A DNA stretch of 62,257 nt, taken from positions 1 to 62,257 of the forward strand of contig DATAUK010000002.1 of assembly GCA_036268295.1 (NCBI GenBank), read 5' to 3'. Below the pieces are notes generated by a model that did no database searches, was not told the origin of the DNA, and saw only the letters and a program-made list of their open reading frames with translations. This DNA comes from DATAUK01 sp036268295. GTDB lineage: Bacteria > Actinomycetota > Actinomycetes > JAFAQI01. Made by a program: the position numbers and the translations under genes. Shown here in pieces: positions 25,158-33,083 of the stretch; position 1 is the stretch's first letter, and the number at the start of each line of letters is the position of its first letter.

Positions 25158-25730
25158 ATGCGGCACTTCTCGTTCCGGCCCTCGATCACCTTCAAGGGCC
25201 GCAAGAACAAAGGGCTCCGCGGCTTCGCCGGCAAACCGCTTCATCCGCCGCTGACCGACATCCCGGTGACGGCGTACATGTTCGCGGCGGTCTTCGACAT
25301 CCTGTCGATTGCTTTGCACAGCGGGCATCCGGTCGTTGCGCGCCAGCTGTACGTCGCCGGCACCTGGACCGTCCTGGGTGGCGCGGCCGTCTCACTGCTG
25401 GCTGCGCTGACCGGCACTATCGACTGGGCGAAGTCCAGTGAGCCCGGCACCCAAGCCCGGCGGACCATCAACGCCCACGCGATCACGATGATCACGGTCA
25501 CCGTGCTGATCCTGATCGACCTGATCATCCGGCTCACCAGCTATCACGACCGCCCATATGCGCCGGCGCTGATCGTCGTCCTGACCGTCATCGCTGCCGC
25601 ACTCGTCAGTCTTGGCGCGACGTACGGCGGCAGCCTGGTCTATGACTACGGCTTCAACGTCGAGACCGCCGGCGACAGCCCGGTCTGGCACAAGAGCGAG
25701 ACCGACGTCTTCCCAGGAGATTCCCACTGA
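25158..25730 (+). CDS. DUF2231 membrane protein
   Basis: The 190-residue protein has four hydrophobic segments (about residues 38-55, 68-88, 108-127 and 135-155) and the DUF2231 N-terminal motif HPPLTDIPVTAYMFAAVFDI. The family comprises predicted inner-membrane proteins of unknown function, some with heme- or redox-linked neighbours. ATG 25158 follows CAGGAG. Its stop overlaps the folE start by one base (TGATG), so the two are translationally coupled and probably share the regulation of the divergent SufR-like gene. Confidence 0.82.
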   Translation: MRHFSFRPSITFKGRKNKGLRGFAGKPLHPPLTDIPVTAYMFAAVFDILSIALHSGHPVVARQLYVAGTWTVLGGAAVSLLAALTGTIDWAKSSEPGTQARRTINAHAITMITVTVLILIDLIIRLTSYHDRPYAPALIVVLTVIAAALVSLGATYGGSLVYDYGFNVETAGDSPVWHKSETDVFPGDSH

Positions 25731-26335
25731 TGTCCGCGACGATCGAAGAGACGACCGTGATGACCGGCTCACCAACCGGCTGCATCGATGCGACCGCTGC
25801 CGAACGTGCTGCGGCTGACCTGCTGCAGGCGCTCGGGATGGACCTCAGCGAGCCGAGCCTTGCCGAGACACCGAAGCGCATGGTCGGTGCGTACGCCGAG
25901 CTGCTGACGCCGCGGGAGTTCAACCTCACGACGTTCCCCAACGACGAGCACTATGACGAGCTGGTGCTTGCCCGCGACATTCCGTTCACCTCGCTGTGCG
26001 AGCACCATCTGCTGCCGTTCTCCGGTACCGCGGCGGTCGGCTACCTGCCGGGCAGCCGCATCCTTGGGTTGTCGAAGCTGGCCCGGGTCGTCGAGATGTT
26101 TGCCCGTCGGCCGCAGGTGCAGGAGCGGATGACGAAACAGGTCGCGACCTGGCTCGACAGCCATCTGGAGCCTCGCGGCGTGGGCGTGGTGCTCAGCGCC
26201 GAGCACAGCTGCATGACGTTGCGCGGGGTCCAGGCTCGCGGCTCATCAACGGTGACCAGCGCACTGACCGGACTGGTTCGAACCGACGAGCGGACCCGCG
26301 CCGAGTTCCTCGCCCTGGCCGGTCGAGCCTCGTAA
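25730..26335 (+). CDS. folE: GTP cyclohydrolase I
   Basis: The 201-residue enzyme converts GTP to 7,8-dihydroneopterin triphosphate, the entry to folate and other pterins. Conserved elements are ETPKRMVGAY, the zinc ligand and active-site segment FTSLCEHHLLPF (about residues 86-97), GLSKLARVVEMFARRPQVQERM, and the second Cys in SAEHSCMTLRGV (about 155-166). Length fits FolE I. Its coupling to a membrane DUF2231 gene, not to other fol genes, and divergence from a cysteine-rich regulator suggest a dedicated, possibly metal- or redox-regulated copy. Confidence 0.95.
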   Translation: MSATIEETTVMTGSPTGCIDATAAERAAADLLQALGMDLSEPSLAETPKRMVGAYAELLTPREFNLTTFPNDEHYDELVLARDIPFTSLCEHHLLPFSGTAAVGYLPGSRILGLSKLARVVEMFARRPQVQERMTKQVATWLDSHLEPRGVGVVLSAEHSCMTLRGVQARGSSTVTSALTGLVRTDERTRAEFLALAGRAS

Positions 26336-26364
26336 CCAACGGCCAAACGGGCTCAACCGGGCGG

Positions 26365-26383
26365 CGGTTCGGACGTCGAACCG
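26365..26383. terminator. Hairpin between convergent folE and lipoprotein genes
   Basis: CGGTTCG (26365-26371) and CGAACCG (26377-26383) form a perfect 7-bp stem with a 5-base loop, 30 bases after the folE stop and 49 bases after the stop of the convergent lipoprotein gene. There is no T-tract. A bidirectional terminator is the likely role. Confidence 0.4.
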
Positions 26384-26431
26384 GCATGAGACGAATCCCG
26401 GCATAAGCCACGATCGCTGCCGCGCGGTTTG

Positions 26432-26803
26432 CTAGTGCGGGACGGGCAGGCCGAGCGAGACGCAGTCGCTGACCACCTTCACGCCCGCGCTGCTGCCGGC
26501 AGTCTCGCCACCGGCCAAGGAGCCGAGGCCATTGTCATCCGTGCTGTCGCCGTCGGAGAGCTCGCTCTCCTGGTTGGCCTGAGTAGCGGCGAGGGCACCT
26601 TCGTCCGCGGCGAGTGCGGCGTACAACGGGTTCTGGGCCGCCGCATCGGTTGCGAGTCCGGCGGCATGCACACCTTGCGCCTGGCAGGCGGCCGCGGCAT
26701 CGGACTGACCGGGCACCAGCTTCGCGGCACCGCCATCACCACCACAGCCTGCAAGCAGGACAACCGATGCCACCGTGCCGGCGGCGAGCAACACCATGCG
26801 CAT
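26432..26803 (-). CDS. Small putative lipoprotein
   Basis: The 123-residue protein has a lipoprotein signal peptide with lipobox LLAGC (Cys about residue 20), then a Gly/Ala-rich region with two further Cys (ACQAQG and SDCVSLG) that could form a disulfide, and an acidic low-complexity middle (ESELSDGDSTDDN). It is probably lipid-anchored outside the membrane. No family was recognised. It lies downstream of the ipd operon on the same strand with a 51-base gap, and a link to steroid metabolism is not supported by sequence. Confidence 0.65.
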   Translation of the reverse strand: MRMVLLAAGTVASVVLLAGCGGDGGAAKLVPGQSDAAAACQAQGVHAAGLATDAAAQNPLYAALAADEGALAATQANQESELSDGDSTDDNGLGSLAGGETAGSSAGVKVVSDCVSLGLPVPH

Positions 26804-26854
26804 AACAATGAATCGGCACCGTGGCGCTGCCGATGAAGCGCTAACGGCGACCGG

Positions 26855-27913
26855 TCAGCGGAGCCGGTCGAGCACCTGCTCGGCCTCGGCGATGATGCGG
26901 TCGACGAGATCCGCACAGCTCGGCAGGTCGTCGATCACGCCAACCACCTGGCCGCTGGCCATCACGCCGAGGTCGACCCGGCCGTCGACCATCGCGGCAC
27001 GCAGCAGCATCGGTGTGTTGCCGGCCATCAGCACCTGGCTCCACGACAGTTCCTGGGTCTTGCGCATCGCGAGGCCTTCGCGGATCAGGTCACGCCACGA
27101 TGTGCCGGACTCCTTGCGGAAGACCATCGCGTTGCGGGCCGCGCCGGTGAAGCGGCGCGGTGCCGAGGACGCTTCGAGCTGATCGACGAGCTCGCTGCGC
27201 AGCACCCGGTGCGGCACGCCATCAACCTGCCTGGTGACCACGGTCTCGGCCACGGACGTCGAGAGGTAGACGTCCTTCACCGCCTGCGGCACCGGCGAGT
27301 CGCTGGTGAGCAGAAACCTGGTACCCATCGCGATCCCGCTCGCGCCGTACGCGAGCGCGGCGACGAGGCCGCGTCCGTCGAAGTAGCCGCCGGCCGCGAT
27401 CACTGCGACGTCCGGTCCGACCGCGTCGACCACCTGTGGCAGCAGCAACGAGGTCGGCACCGAGCCGGTGTGGCCGCCGCCTTCGCCGCCCTGGACGAGC
27501 ACCGCGTCGACCCCCCAGGCGGCGACCTTCTCGGCATGGCGCCTCGCGCCGATCGATGGCATGACAAGTACGCCGCCGTCGTGCAACCGCTTGATCAGGT
27601 CCTGCTCCGGCGCCATCGCGAACGACGCGACCCGCACTCCCCCGCGGATCAGCAAGTCGACCCGGTCGCCGACATCGGGCTGGTCGGCGCGCAGGTTGAC
27701 GCCGAATGGCTGATCGGTGCGGCTGCGCACATCGCTGATCGCCGCGGCCAGTTCGTCGTACGTCATCGTTGCGGCGGCGAGCACACCGAGCCCGCCGGCC
27801 GCAGCGGTGGCGGCTACGAGCTGCGGTGTCGCAACCCAACCCATCCCGGTCTGCACGATCGGGTAGCGGATGCCGACCAGCTCGGTGAACCGCGTCGACA
27901 GCGCGGCGTGCAT
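26855..27913 (-). CDS. ipdC: NPD/nitronate monooxygenase-like flavoprotein, IpdC-type reductase
   Basis: The 352-residue FMN-dependent TIM-barrel protein has YPIVQTGMGWVATPQLVAA at the N-terminus, VLVQGGEGGGHTGSVPT (about residues 137-153) and AAGGYFDGRGLVAALAYGASGIAMGTRFL (about 172-200), the nucleotide-binding part of the nitronate monooxygenase superfamily. In actinobacterial steroid degraders IpdC is a reductase acting on the C/D-ring intermediate 5-OH-HIP-CoA after IpdF oxidation. The assignment rests on gene order echA20-ipdA-ipdB-ipdC, as in the mycobacterial KstR2 regulon. Its start overlaps the ipdB stop by one base. Confidence 0.85.
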   Translation of the reverse strand: MHAALSTRFTELVGIRYPIVQTGMGWVATPQLVAATAAAGGLGVLAAATMTYDELAAAISDVRSRTDQPFGVNLRADQPDVGDRVDLLIRGGVRVASFAMAPEQDLIKRLHDGGVLVMPSIGARRHAEKVAAWGVDAVLVQGGEGGGHTGSVPTSLLLPQVVDAVGPDVAVIAAGGYFDGRGLVAALAYGASGIAMGTRFLLTSDSPVPQAVKDVYLSTSVAETVVTRQVDGVPHRVLRSELVDQLEASSAPRRFTGAARNAMVFRKESGTSWRDLIREGLAMRKTQELSWSQVLMAGNTPMLLRAAMVDGRVDLGVMASGQVVGVIDDLPSCADLVDRIIAEAEQVLDRLR

Positions 27914-28638
27914 CAGTCCGGCACCTCGCGCAGCCGCGAGCCGCGTGGATCGAGCTCCTCGATCAGCGCCAGCTCGGCCTCGGTCGGCAATCGCGACTCG
28001 GGGACATCGTCGGGGATCGACAGCTCGAACCCGGTCGCCGCCACCACGTCGTCGACTGTGACTCCCGGATGCACCGACCGCAGCCGCATCCGGTGGTCAG
28101 GAGTCGCGAAGTCGAGGACGCACAGGTTGGTGACGACGTGCCGAAGCTCGTGGTACCGGGTCGCGGCTGCGCCGGCCGCTGCAGCCCGGTCGTAGCCGAC
28201 GCCGGTCACCACGTCCACCTTCCCCGCGAAGACCCGCGGCCCGTGGCTTGGCACCCAGTACGACGTGACGTTGTTGACCGTGTTCCCGGGAGCGCCTCGG
28301 AAGCCGAGCAGCTGCGCCTTCGGCCGCTTCATGTCACCGATCGCGGCGAAGTTGTGGTTGCCGTGGGGATCGAGCTGCGAGCCGCCCATCATCACGTGGC
28401 GGCGCCCGGACCATACAACGTCGAACATCGAGCGGTAGGGGTTCCACGCCTCGACGTTGCCGGCCGCGTCGGTGAGCATCGCCTCGCCGTCCGTCATCAC
28501 CAGGTCCGGCTCGAACGAGCGACGGGCGAGCAGCCCGCCGATCCGCGGGATCGTGCCGATCGGATTGGCCACGATCTCGCCATCGCCTCGGAAAACCTCC
28601 GCAACCGCAACGCAACAGACGTCGGCTCTGCTGACCAT
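27913..28638 (-). CDS. ipdB: CoA-transferase-like hydrolase, beta subunit (COCHEA-CoA hydrolase)
   Basis: The 241-residue class I CoA-transferase-fold beta subunit contains VANPIGTIPRIGGLLARRSFEPDL-like family features, MMGGSQLDPHGNHNFAAIGD (about residues 82-101) and GFRGAPGNTVNNVTSYWVPSH. With IpdA it forms the ring-opening enzyme that hydrolyses the last carbocycle of the steroid nucleus (COCHEA-CoA). The fold is CoA-transferase, but the family acts as a C-C hydrolase. Start and stop overlap neighbours by single bases, indicating tight co-expression. Confidence 0.9.
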   Translation of the reverse strand: MVSRADVCCVAVAEVFRGDGEIVANPIGTIPRIGGLLARRSFEPDLVMTDGEAMLTDAAGNVEAWNPYRSMFDVVWSGRRHVMMGGSQLDPHGNHNFAAIGDMKRPKAQLLGFRGAPGNTVNNVTSYWVPSHGPRVFAGKVDVVTGVGYDRAAAAGAAATRYHELRHVVTNLCVLDFATPDHRMRLRSVHPGVTVDDVVAATGFELSIPDDVPESRLPTEAELALIEELDPRGSRLREVPD

Positions 28639-29486
28639 CAGCGGGCACCGACCTTGCGCTGGTAGTCGTCCTCGCTGATGTCGATCCAGTCGGCACGCCA
28701 GTGCTGCCAGGCCTCGGGCGACGCGGCCGACGCGGCGTATTCCTTCTGGAACGCCTCATCCCGCTCGTAGTCCGGGGGGCACGAGGTGAAGTGGGCGCCG
28801 TTGGGTGTCTCACAGACGCCGTCGGTCCACAGCCGGCTGATCCGCTGGGTGTGATGCGAGCCATTGCTCGCGAAGTCCTCGGTCTCGATCACCCGTTCGC
28901 AGGTGACGAACGAGCGCGTCGCCGCCTGGCACATCAGATCGTCGAAGTAGAGGTCGGGGCCGAGGAACTGTGCGTTCCCGGCAGCGTCCGCGCGGTTTTG
29001 GTGGATCAGCGCGACGTCGAGCGGCAACGCCGGCATCGCGACAAACTCCCCGGCGTCGGCGTAGGGCGAGGTCACGGTGCGGATCTCGGGCTGTTGGGCG
29101 ACGACGTCCGAGCCGAGCCCGACCCGCGTCGGCAGGAACGGCACCCGCCATGCCGCCGCCTGCAGGCCCAGCAAGAACATCCCCTCGTCGACCTCGAGCG
29201 AGTCGATGCTGCCGGCCTGCCGGGCGTTGCGGAAGTGCGGCTCGAGCGCGATCGAGTCGAGCGAGACGAATGCGAACACCACCTTGCGCGCCTTGCCCGC
29301 CGCGCAGAGCAAGCCCACGTCGGGGCCGCCATACGACACCACCGTGAGGTCGGTCAGTGAGGACCGCAGCATCGCCCGGATGACCGCCATCGGCTTGCGC
29401 CGCGAACCCCAGCCGCCGATGCCGATCGTCATGCCGTCGTGAAGCTCGCCGACAATGTCATCGACGGTCATCCGCTTGTCAGGCAT
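28638..29486 (-). CDS. ipdA: CoA-transferase-like hydrolase, alpha subunit
   Basis: The 282-residue alpha partner of IpdB starts MPDKRMTVDDIVGELHDGMTIGIGGWGSRRKPMAVI-like (GIGGWGSRRKP, about residues 22-32, is the CoA-transferase glycine-rich motif) and contains VSYGGPDVGLLCAAGKARKVVFAF. It completes the heteromeric steroid C-ring opening enzyme. It overlaps echA20 by 8 bases. The C-terminal region (TSCPPDYERDEAFQKEYA) matches the IpdA subfamily rather than glutaconate or 3-oxoacid CoA-transferases. Location is cytoplasmic. Confidence 0.9.
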   Translation of the reverse strand: MPDKRMTVDDIVGELHDGMTIGIGGWGSRRKPMAVIRAMLRSSLTDLTVVSYGGPDVGLLCAAGKARKVVFAFVSLDSIALEPHFRNARQAGSIDSLEVDEGMFLLGLQAAAWRVPFLPTRVGLGSDVVAQQPEIRTVTSPYADAGEFVAMPALPLDVALIHQNRADAAGNAQFLGPDLYFDDLMCQAATRSFVTCERVIETEDFASNGSHHTQRISRLWTDGVCETPNGAHFTSCPPDYERDEAFQKEYAASAASPEAWQHWRADWIDISEDDYQRKVGAR

Positions 29487-30276
29487 CGCCGTCCTTGGAC
29501 TCTGCTTCCTCGGCCGCTGTGCCCTTGGACCAGGCAGCGCGACGATCGACGAAGGAGTCCCTCGCCTGATCCGAGACGCCGGTCAGGTTGAGCTCGAAAG
29601 TGAAGCCCTGCTCGAAGCGGTACGACCTTTTGACATCGACCGGATCGATGCCGTTGAGCGATGCCTTGGCGGCGCGGATGACGGTGGCGTCGATCGCGGC
29701 GATCTGCTTGGCGACCTCCCGGGCAGCGGCCCGAAGCTGTTCTCGTGGCACGACTTTCAGCACCGAGCCGTACGACGCCAGCTCCTGCGCCGTGGCTCGC
29801 TCGGCGGTGTAGACCAGATGTCGCATCCGGTGCTGCGGCACCAGCCGGGACAGATGGGTCGCCGCGCCGAGTGCGCCCTGCTTGACCTCGGGCAGCCCGA
29901 AGGTGGCGTCGTCCGAGGCGATGATGACGTCAGCGTTTCCGGCCAAGCCGATCCCGCCACCGAGACAGAACCCGTGCACTGCGGCGATGACCGGCACCGG
30001 GCAGTCATAGACCGCGGCAAACGCGGCGGCACAGCCCCGGTTGGCGCCGACGAGGGCCGTGAAGCCCTCGGTCGACTGCATCTCCTTGATGTCGACGCCG
30101 GCGTTGAAGCCCTTGCCTTCCGCCGCGAGGACGACGACATGGACGTCGGGGTTGTTGCCGGCGGCGAGAATCGCGTCCGCCAGTTCGAACCAGCCGGCGA
30201 CGGTCAGCGCATTGACCGGCGGCACATCGACGACCACCTCGGCGATGTGATCGGTGACGGACGTCGTGATGCTCAC
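29479..30276 (-). CDS. echA20: Enoyl-CoA hydratase-like enzyme, EchA20-type
   Basis: The 265-residue crotonase-fold protein starts at GTG 30276. The oxyanion-hole segments GKGFNAGVDIKEMQ (about residues 53-66) and IAAVHGFCLGGGIGLAGNADV (about 96-116) are intact. In the steroid HIP pathway EchA20 hydrolyses the D ring of the HIEC-CoA intermediate ahead of IpdAB. Its place as first gene of a four-gene operon with ipdA, ipdB and ipdC supports this role rather than fatty-acid oxidation. A TetR-type operator (30283-30305) lies just upstream, shared with the divergent ipdF-like gene. Confidence 0.86.
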   Translation of the reverse strand: MSITTSVTDHIAEVVVDVPPVNALTVAGWFELADAILAAGNNPDVHVVVLAAEGKGFNAGVDIKEMQSTEGFTALVGANRGCAAAFAAVYDCPVPVIAAVHGFCLGGGIGLAGNADVIIASDDATFGLPEVKQGALGAATHLSRLVPQHRMRHLVYTAERATAQELASYGSVLKVVPREQLRAAAREVAKQIAAIDATVIRAAKASLNGIDPVDVKRSYRFEQGFTFELNLTGVSDQARDSFVDRRAAWSKGTAAEEAESKDGDA

Positions 30277-30282
30277 TGGAGT

Positions 30283-30305
30283 CTTTCTGATGCGGCGTCA
30301 GATTT
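30283..30305. promoter_or_regulatory. TetR-type operator between echA20 and ipdF (imperfect)
   Basis: CTTTCTGATG (30283-30292), spacer CGG, CGTCAGATTT (30296-30305). The right half matches the perfect palindrome at 33044-33066 in 9 of 10 positions, and the left half in 6 of 10. The spacer has the same 3-base length. It lies between the divergent starts at 30276 and 30324. Confidence 0.6.
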
Positions 30306-30323
30306 TGGTGTCACCATATACGG

Positions 30324-31073
30324 ATGAGCGACGACTTGACCGGCCGCATCGTGCTTGTGACCGGTGGCACCAAAGGGTTGGGGCGCGGTCTGGCGCAGGC
30401 GTTCGGTGATGCGGGCGCGCAGGTGATGGTCTGCGCCCGCAACGCCCCGCAGCCGCCGATCGAGGACTTCGTCGCGGCCGACCTGCGAGACGCTTCGGCG
30501 GCTGCGGGAGTGGTCGAGGCAACCGCGGCTCGGTTCGGCCGGCTCGATGTGGTCATCAACAACGCGGGTGGATCGCCGCCGGCGGCTGCCGCTGATGTGT
30601 CGCCTCGGTTCATCGAGAAGATCGTCGCCCTCAACCTGCTCGCGCCGTTCTACGTCGCGCAGGCCGCGAACGCCGTGATGCAGGACCAGCCCGCGGGCGG
30701 CGTGATCATCAACATCGGCAGCGTGTCCGGCCGACGGCCGTCCCCGGGCACCGCGGCGTACGGCGCCGCCAAGGCGGGGCTGGCCAACCTGACCGCGTCG
30801 CTCGCGATGGAGTGGGCGCCGCGGGTGCGGGTCAACCTGGTGACCGTCGGCTATCTCGAGACCGAGGACGCCGGATTGCACTTCGGCGATGACACCGGGA
30901 TCGACGCCGTCGCCGACACCATGCCGATGGGCCGGCTGGTGCGGCCCGCGGACGTGGCGCAAGCCTGTCGGTACCTTGCCTCCGACGCGGCGGCCTTCGT
31001 CACCGGTGCCGACCTCGCCGTGCATGGCGGCGGCGAGCTTCCGCCGTTTCTCACTGCCGTGTCACCTGACTGA
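30324..31073 (+). CDS. ipdF: SDR oxidoreductase, IpdF-like (5-OH-HIP-CoA dehydrogenase)
   Basis: The 249-residue short-chain dehydrogenase has TGGTKGLGRGLA (about residues 14-25) for NAD(P) binding, NNAGG (about 82-86) and an active-site Tyr-x3-Lys in AAYGAAKAGLANL (about 152-164, with Ser in IGSVSGRR upstream). It sits head to head with echA20-ipdABC and is followed by a TetR gene. The mycobacterial IpdF oxidises the 5-hydroxyl of HIP-CoA derivatives, so the context supports this role. The shared operator at 30283-30305 would co-regulate both arms. Confidence 0.82.
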   Translation: MSDDLTGRIVLVTGGTKGLGRGLAQAFGDAGAQVMVCARNAPQPPIEDFVAADLRDASAAAGVVEATAARFGRLDVVINNAGGSPPAAAADVSPRFIEKIVALNLLAPFYVAQAANAVMQDQPAGGVIINIGSVSGRRPSPGTAAYGAAKAGLANLTASLAMEWAPRVRVNLVTVGYLETEDAGLHFGDDTGIDAVADTMPMGRLVRPADVAQACRYLASDAAAFVTGADLAVHGGGELPPFLTAVSPD

Positions 31074-31086
31074 CCGATTCACCCAC

Positions 31087-31092
31087 TACGAT
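31087..31092 (+). promoter_or_regulatory. -10 box for leaderless TetR transcript
   Basis: TACGAT (31087-31092) fits TANNNT and ends 7 bases before GTG 31100, so transcription would start at or next to the start codon. No Shine-Dalgarno is present. The operator at 31106-31128 then lies just downstream of the inferred transcription start. Confidence 0.45.
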
Positions 31093-31099
31093 CGCGCTC

Positions 31100-31783
31100 G
31101 TGGCCAAATCTGACGCCTCGTCAACTTCGCGAGGCCATCGAGCCGCGCCACCGCTGCGCGCGGTCGACGGCCGGGTTCCCGGCCGCCGCGGCCTCGCCAC
31201 CCGACAGCGGCTGCTCGAGTGCACCATCGAGCTGCTCGGCACCACGCCGTACCGCGACCTGAAGGTCACCGACATCACCCGGGCGGCCGGGACATCGCCG
31301 GCGACCTTCTACCAGTACTTCGTCGACCTCGAGACAGTGCTGCTCGCGGTTGCCGAGCACACCGCGGAGGAGGGCCAGCGGCTCGTCGATCTGATCGCCG
31401 GCCAGCCATGGAAGGGCGCAGCGGGAGTCGCGAGCGCCGAAGCCCTCGTGGACGGGTTCATCGAGTTCTGGCGCAGCCACCGTCCGACGCTGCGCGTGCT
31501 CGATCTGCTCTCGACCGAGGGCGACAAACGGTTCCGGCATCTGCGGGTCGTGATGCTCAACGGCATGACCAAGGCGCTGGCAACGGAAATCGAGACGGTG
31601 CAAGGGAAAAGCCCCGACGTCGACCCGATGGCGATGGCCGGCTCGCTGATCGGAATGCTGCCGCAGATGGCCGGCCATCAGGGCGGCTTCGAGGCGTGGG
31701 ACATCCCGTTCGCCCACGTCCGGCAGGCGATGATCCGGCTGATCTATTGGGGCGTCAACGGCCCCAAAGTCCCCAAGCGCTAA
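31100..31783 (+). CDS. TetR-family regulator of the ipd block
   Basis: The 227-residue TetR protein has a long basic N-terminal arm, then RRGLATRQRLLECTIELLG and the helix-turn-helix KVTDITRAAGTSPATFYQYFVDLETV (about residues 55-80), and a C-terminal ligand domain. It occupies the place of KstR2 in an ipd locus, but its helix-turn-helix and N-terminus do not resemble the mycobacterial KstR2 sequence as I know it. The operator-like sequence AAATCTGACG-cct-CGTCAACTTC (31106-31128) overlaps its first codons, so it probably represses itself. Related sites occur at the ipdF/echA20 and fadE/fadE divergent promoters. A steroid-ring CoA thioester is a reasonable ligand guess. Confidence 0.85.
   Translation: MAKSDASSTSRGHRAAPPLRAVDGRVPGRRGLATRQRLLECTIELLGTTPYRDLKVTDITRAAGTSPATFYQYFVDLETVLLAVAEHTAEEGQRLVDLIAGQPWKGAAGVASAEALVDGFIEFWRSHRPTLRVLDLLSTEGDKRFRHLRVVMLNGMTKALATEIETVQGKSPDVDPMAMAGSLIGMLPQMAGHQGGFEAWDIPFAHVRQAMIRLIYWGVNGPKVPKR
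31106..31128. promoter_or_regulatory. TetR-type operator over the start of its own gene
   Basis: AAATCTGACG (31106-31115), spacer CCT, CGTCAACTTC (31119-31128). It matches the perfect palindrome at 33044-33066 in 17 of 20 arm positions and has the same spacer length. It sits within codons 3-10 of the TetR gene, just after the inferred leaderless start, suitable for a roadblock. Confidence 0.6.
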
Positions 31784-31956
31784 CGACTTTCCGAGAGATC
31801 GGACCGGCGCGCAGCACGTTGCAGGATGGCCGGCGCCTCGACGGCCTTCGTCCCGCCACTCGGTGCTCGGCCAGCTGGGCGATCAGCTCACGACCGGCAT
31901 CGAATGCAGGCACATGGCCGAGGCGGCGAGACCGACGACGATAGCGACAGCGACAG

Positions 31957-33015
31957 TTAGCCCGGCTTCCTGAGCAGGCCGGCTCGCGCCGCGACCAGGT
32001 GGCGCTGCTCGTGCGCATCTCCTAACATCATTCGGTTCGCGGTCGCACGCTTGAAGTACAGATGCGCGTCGTGCTCCCAGGTGAACCCGATGCCGCCATG
32101 GAGCTGGATCGTCTCCGCCGCGATCCGGTACGCCGCGTCCGCGCACACCGCCTTCGCGAGTGGCGCGACGACCGTCAGTTCATCCGGTGCGTCCGCCGCC
32201 GCCCATGCCGCGAAATACGCCGTCGACGCCGCGGCCTCTAGATCAACAGCGAGATCGGCGGCCCGATGCTGTAACGCCTGGAACGATCCGATCGGCTTGC
32301 CGAACTGGACTCGCGCCTTGAGGTACGCCACGGTCGACGCGAGGCACTGCCGAGCGATGCCGACCGCCTCGATCGCAAGACCAACCCGCAACAGGTCAAC
32401 TGCAGCGGTTGAAGCCGCCGCGTCGCCGAGCCGCTCCGCGGCGGCACAATCAAAGGTCGCTGTGGCGAGCGAGCGGGTCGAGTCCAGGCTCGCCGCGCCG
32501 ACCACCTCGACTCCGGTCGCGTCGCGATCAATCACCCAGAGCCCGTCCGGCGTTGCTACGACATACCCATCCGCCCGATGGCCGTCGATCACATGAAGCG
32601 CCACCCCGCCGAGGCTTCCGCCGGATTCGACGACGTCCGGCGCCACGACGAGCGCCGCCGTCCGTTCGCCTGATGCCACCGACGCCAACAGCCCGGCCGC
32701 AGCCTGCGCCTCGCCGCGATCGATTGCGGCCGCGGCGACAACACCGGCGAGCAGCGGCACCGGCATCAGCACCCGGGCGGACTCCTCGATCACGACCGCT
32801 GCGTCGACGAACGAGCCGCCGGTGCCGCCGTTCGCCTCACTCACGGCAACACCGACCAGGCCGAGTTCGCCGGCGACAAGGCGCCACAAATCAGCGTCGT
32901 ACCCATCGGCCGAGTCGATGACCTCACGCAGCCGCGACGGCGCACAGCGATCGGCCGCGATGTCGCGCATCGCGGCACGCAGATCCTGCTGCTCAGCGGT
33001 AAAGGTGAAGTCCAT
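31957..33015 (-). CDS. Acyl-CoA dehydrogenase subunit
   Basis: The 352-residue acyl-CoA dehydrogenase fold protein starts MDFTFTAEQQDLRAAMRDIA, has ARVQFGKPIGSFQALQHRAADLAVD (about residues 235-259) and the flavin-side motif ETIQLHGGIGFTWEHDAHLYFKRA (about 309-332). It lacks the FSEPGAGSD-type motif found in the divergent partner at 33084, as expected for the second subunit of heterotetrameric steroid-type dehydrogenases. TACGAT (33024-33029, minus) ends 8 bases before ATG 33015, so it may be leaderless. The preceding 173 bases (31784-31956) hold no gene I can support. Confidence 0.85.
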   Translation of the reverse strand: MDFTFTAEQQDLRAAMRDIAADRCAPSRLREVIDSADGYDADLWRLVAGELGLVGVAVSEANGGTGGSFVDAAVVIEESARVLMPVPLLAGVVAAAAIDRGEAQAAAGLLASVASGERTAALVVAPDVVESGGSLGGVALHVIDGHRADGYVVATPDGLWVIDRDATGVEVVGAASLDSTRSLATATFDCAAAERLGDAAASTAAVDLLRVGLAIEAVGIARQCLASTVAYLKARVQFGKPIGSFQALQHRAADLAVDLEAAASTAYFAAWAAADAPDELTVVAPLAKAVCADAAYRIAAETIQLHGGIGFTWEHDAHLYFKRATANRMMLGDAHEQRHLVAARAGLLRKPG

Positions 33016-33043
33016 TGCTGCTGATCGTAGCCACCTCGGGACC

Positions 33044-33066
33044 GAATCTGACGACCCGTCAGATTC
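33044..33066. promoter_or_regulatory. Perfect TetR-type palindrome between divergent acyl-CoA dehydrogenase genes
   Basis: GAATCTGACG (33044-33053), spacer ACC, CGTCAGATTC (33057-33066): perfect 10-base arms. CTGACG (33048-33053) inside the left arm lies 17 bases upstream of TAGACT (33071-33076), so the operator covers the -35 element of the rightward promoter. This is the best copy of a motif also found at 30283 and 31106. Confidence 0.8.
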
Positions 33067-33070
33067 TGGC

Positions 33071-33076
33071 TAGACT
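33071..33076 (+). promoter_or_regulatory. -10 box for leaderless acyl-CoA dehydrogenase transcript
   Basis: TAGACT (33071-33076) follows CTGACG (33048-33053) after 17 bases and ends 7 bases before ATG 33084. No Shine-Dalgarno is present, so the mRNA probably starts at the initiation codon. Confidence 0.55.
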
Positions 33077-33083
33077 CGGCAGC

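Noticed and set aside
31784..31956. Small membrane peptide on the minus strand (LTVAVAIVVGLAASAM)
   Set aside because: There is a hydrophobic stretch after the acyl-CoA dehydrogenase stop in another frame, but no start codon, ribosome-binding site or family. Treated as chance.
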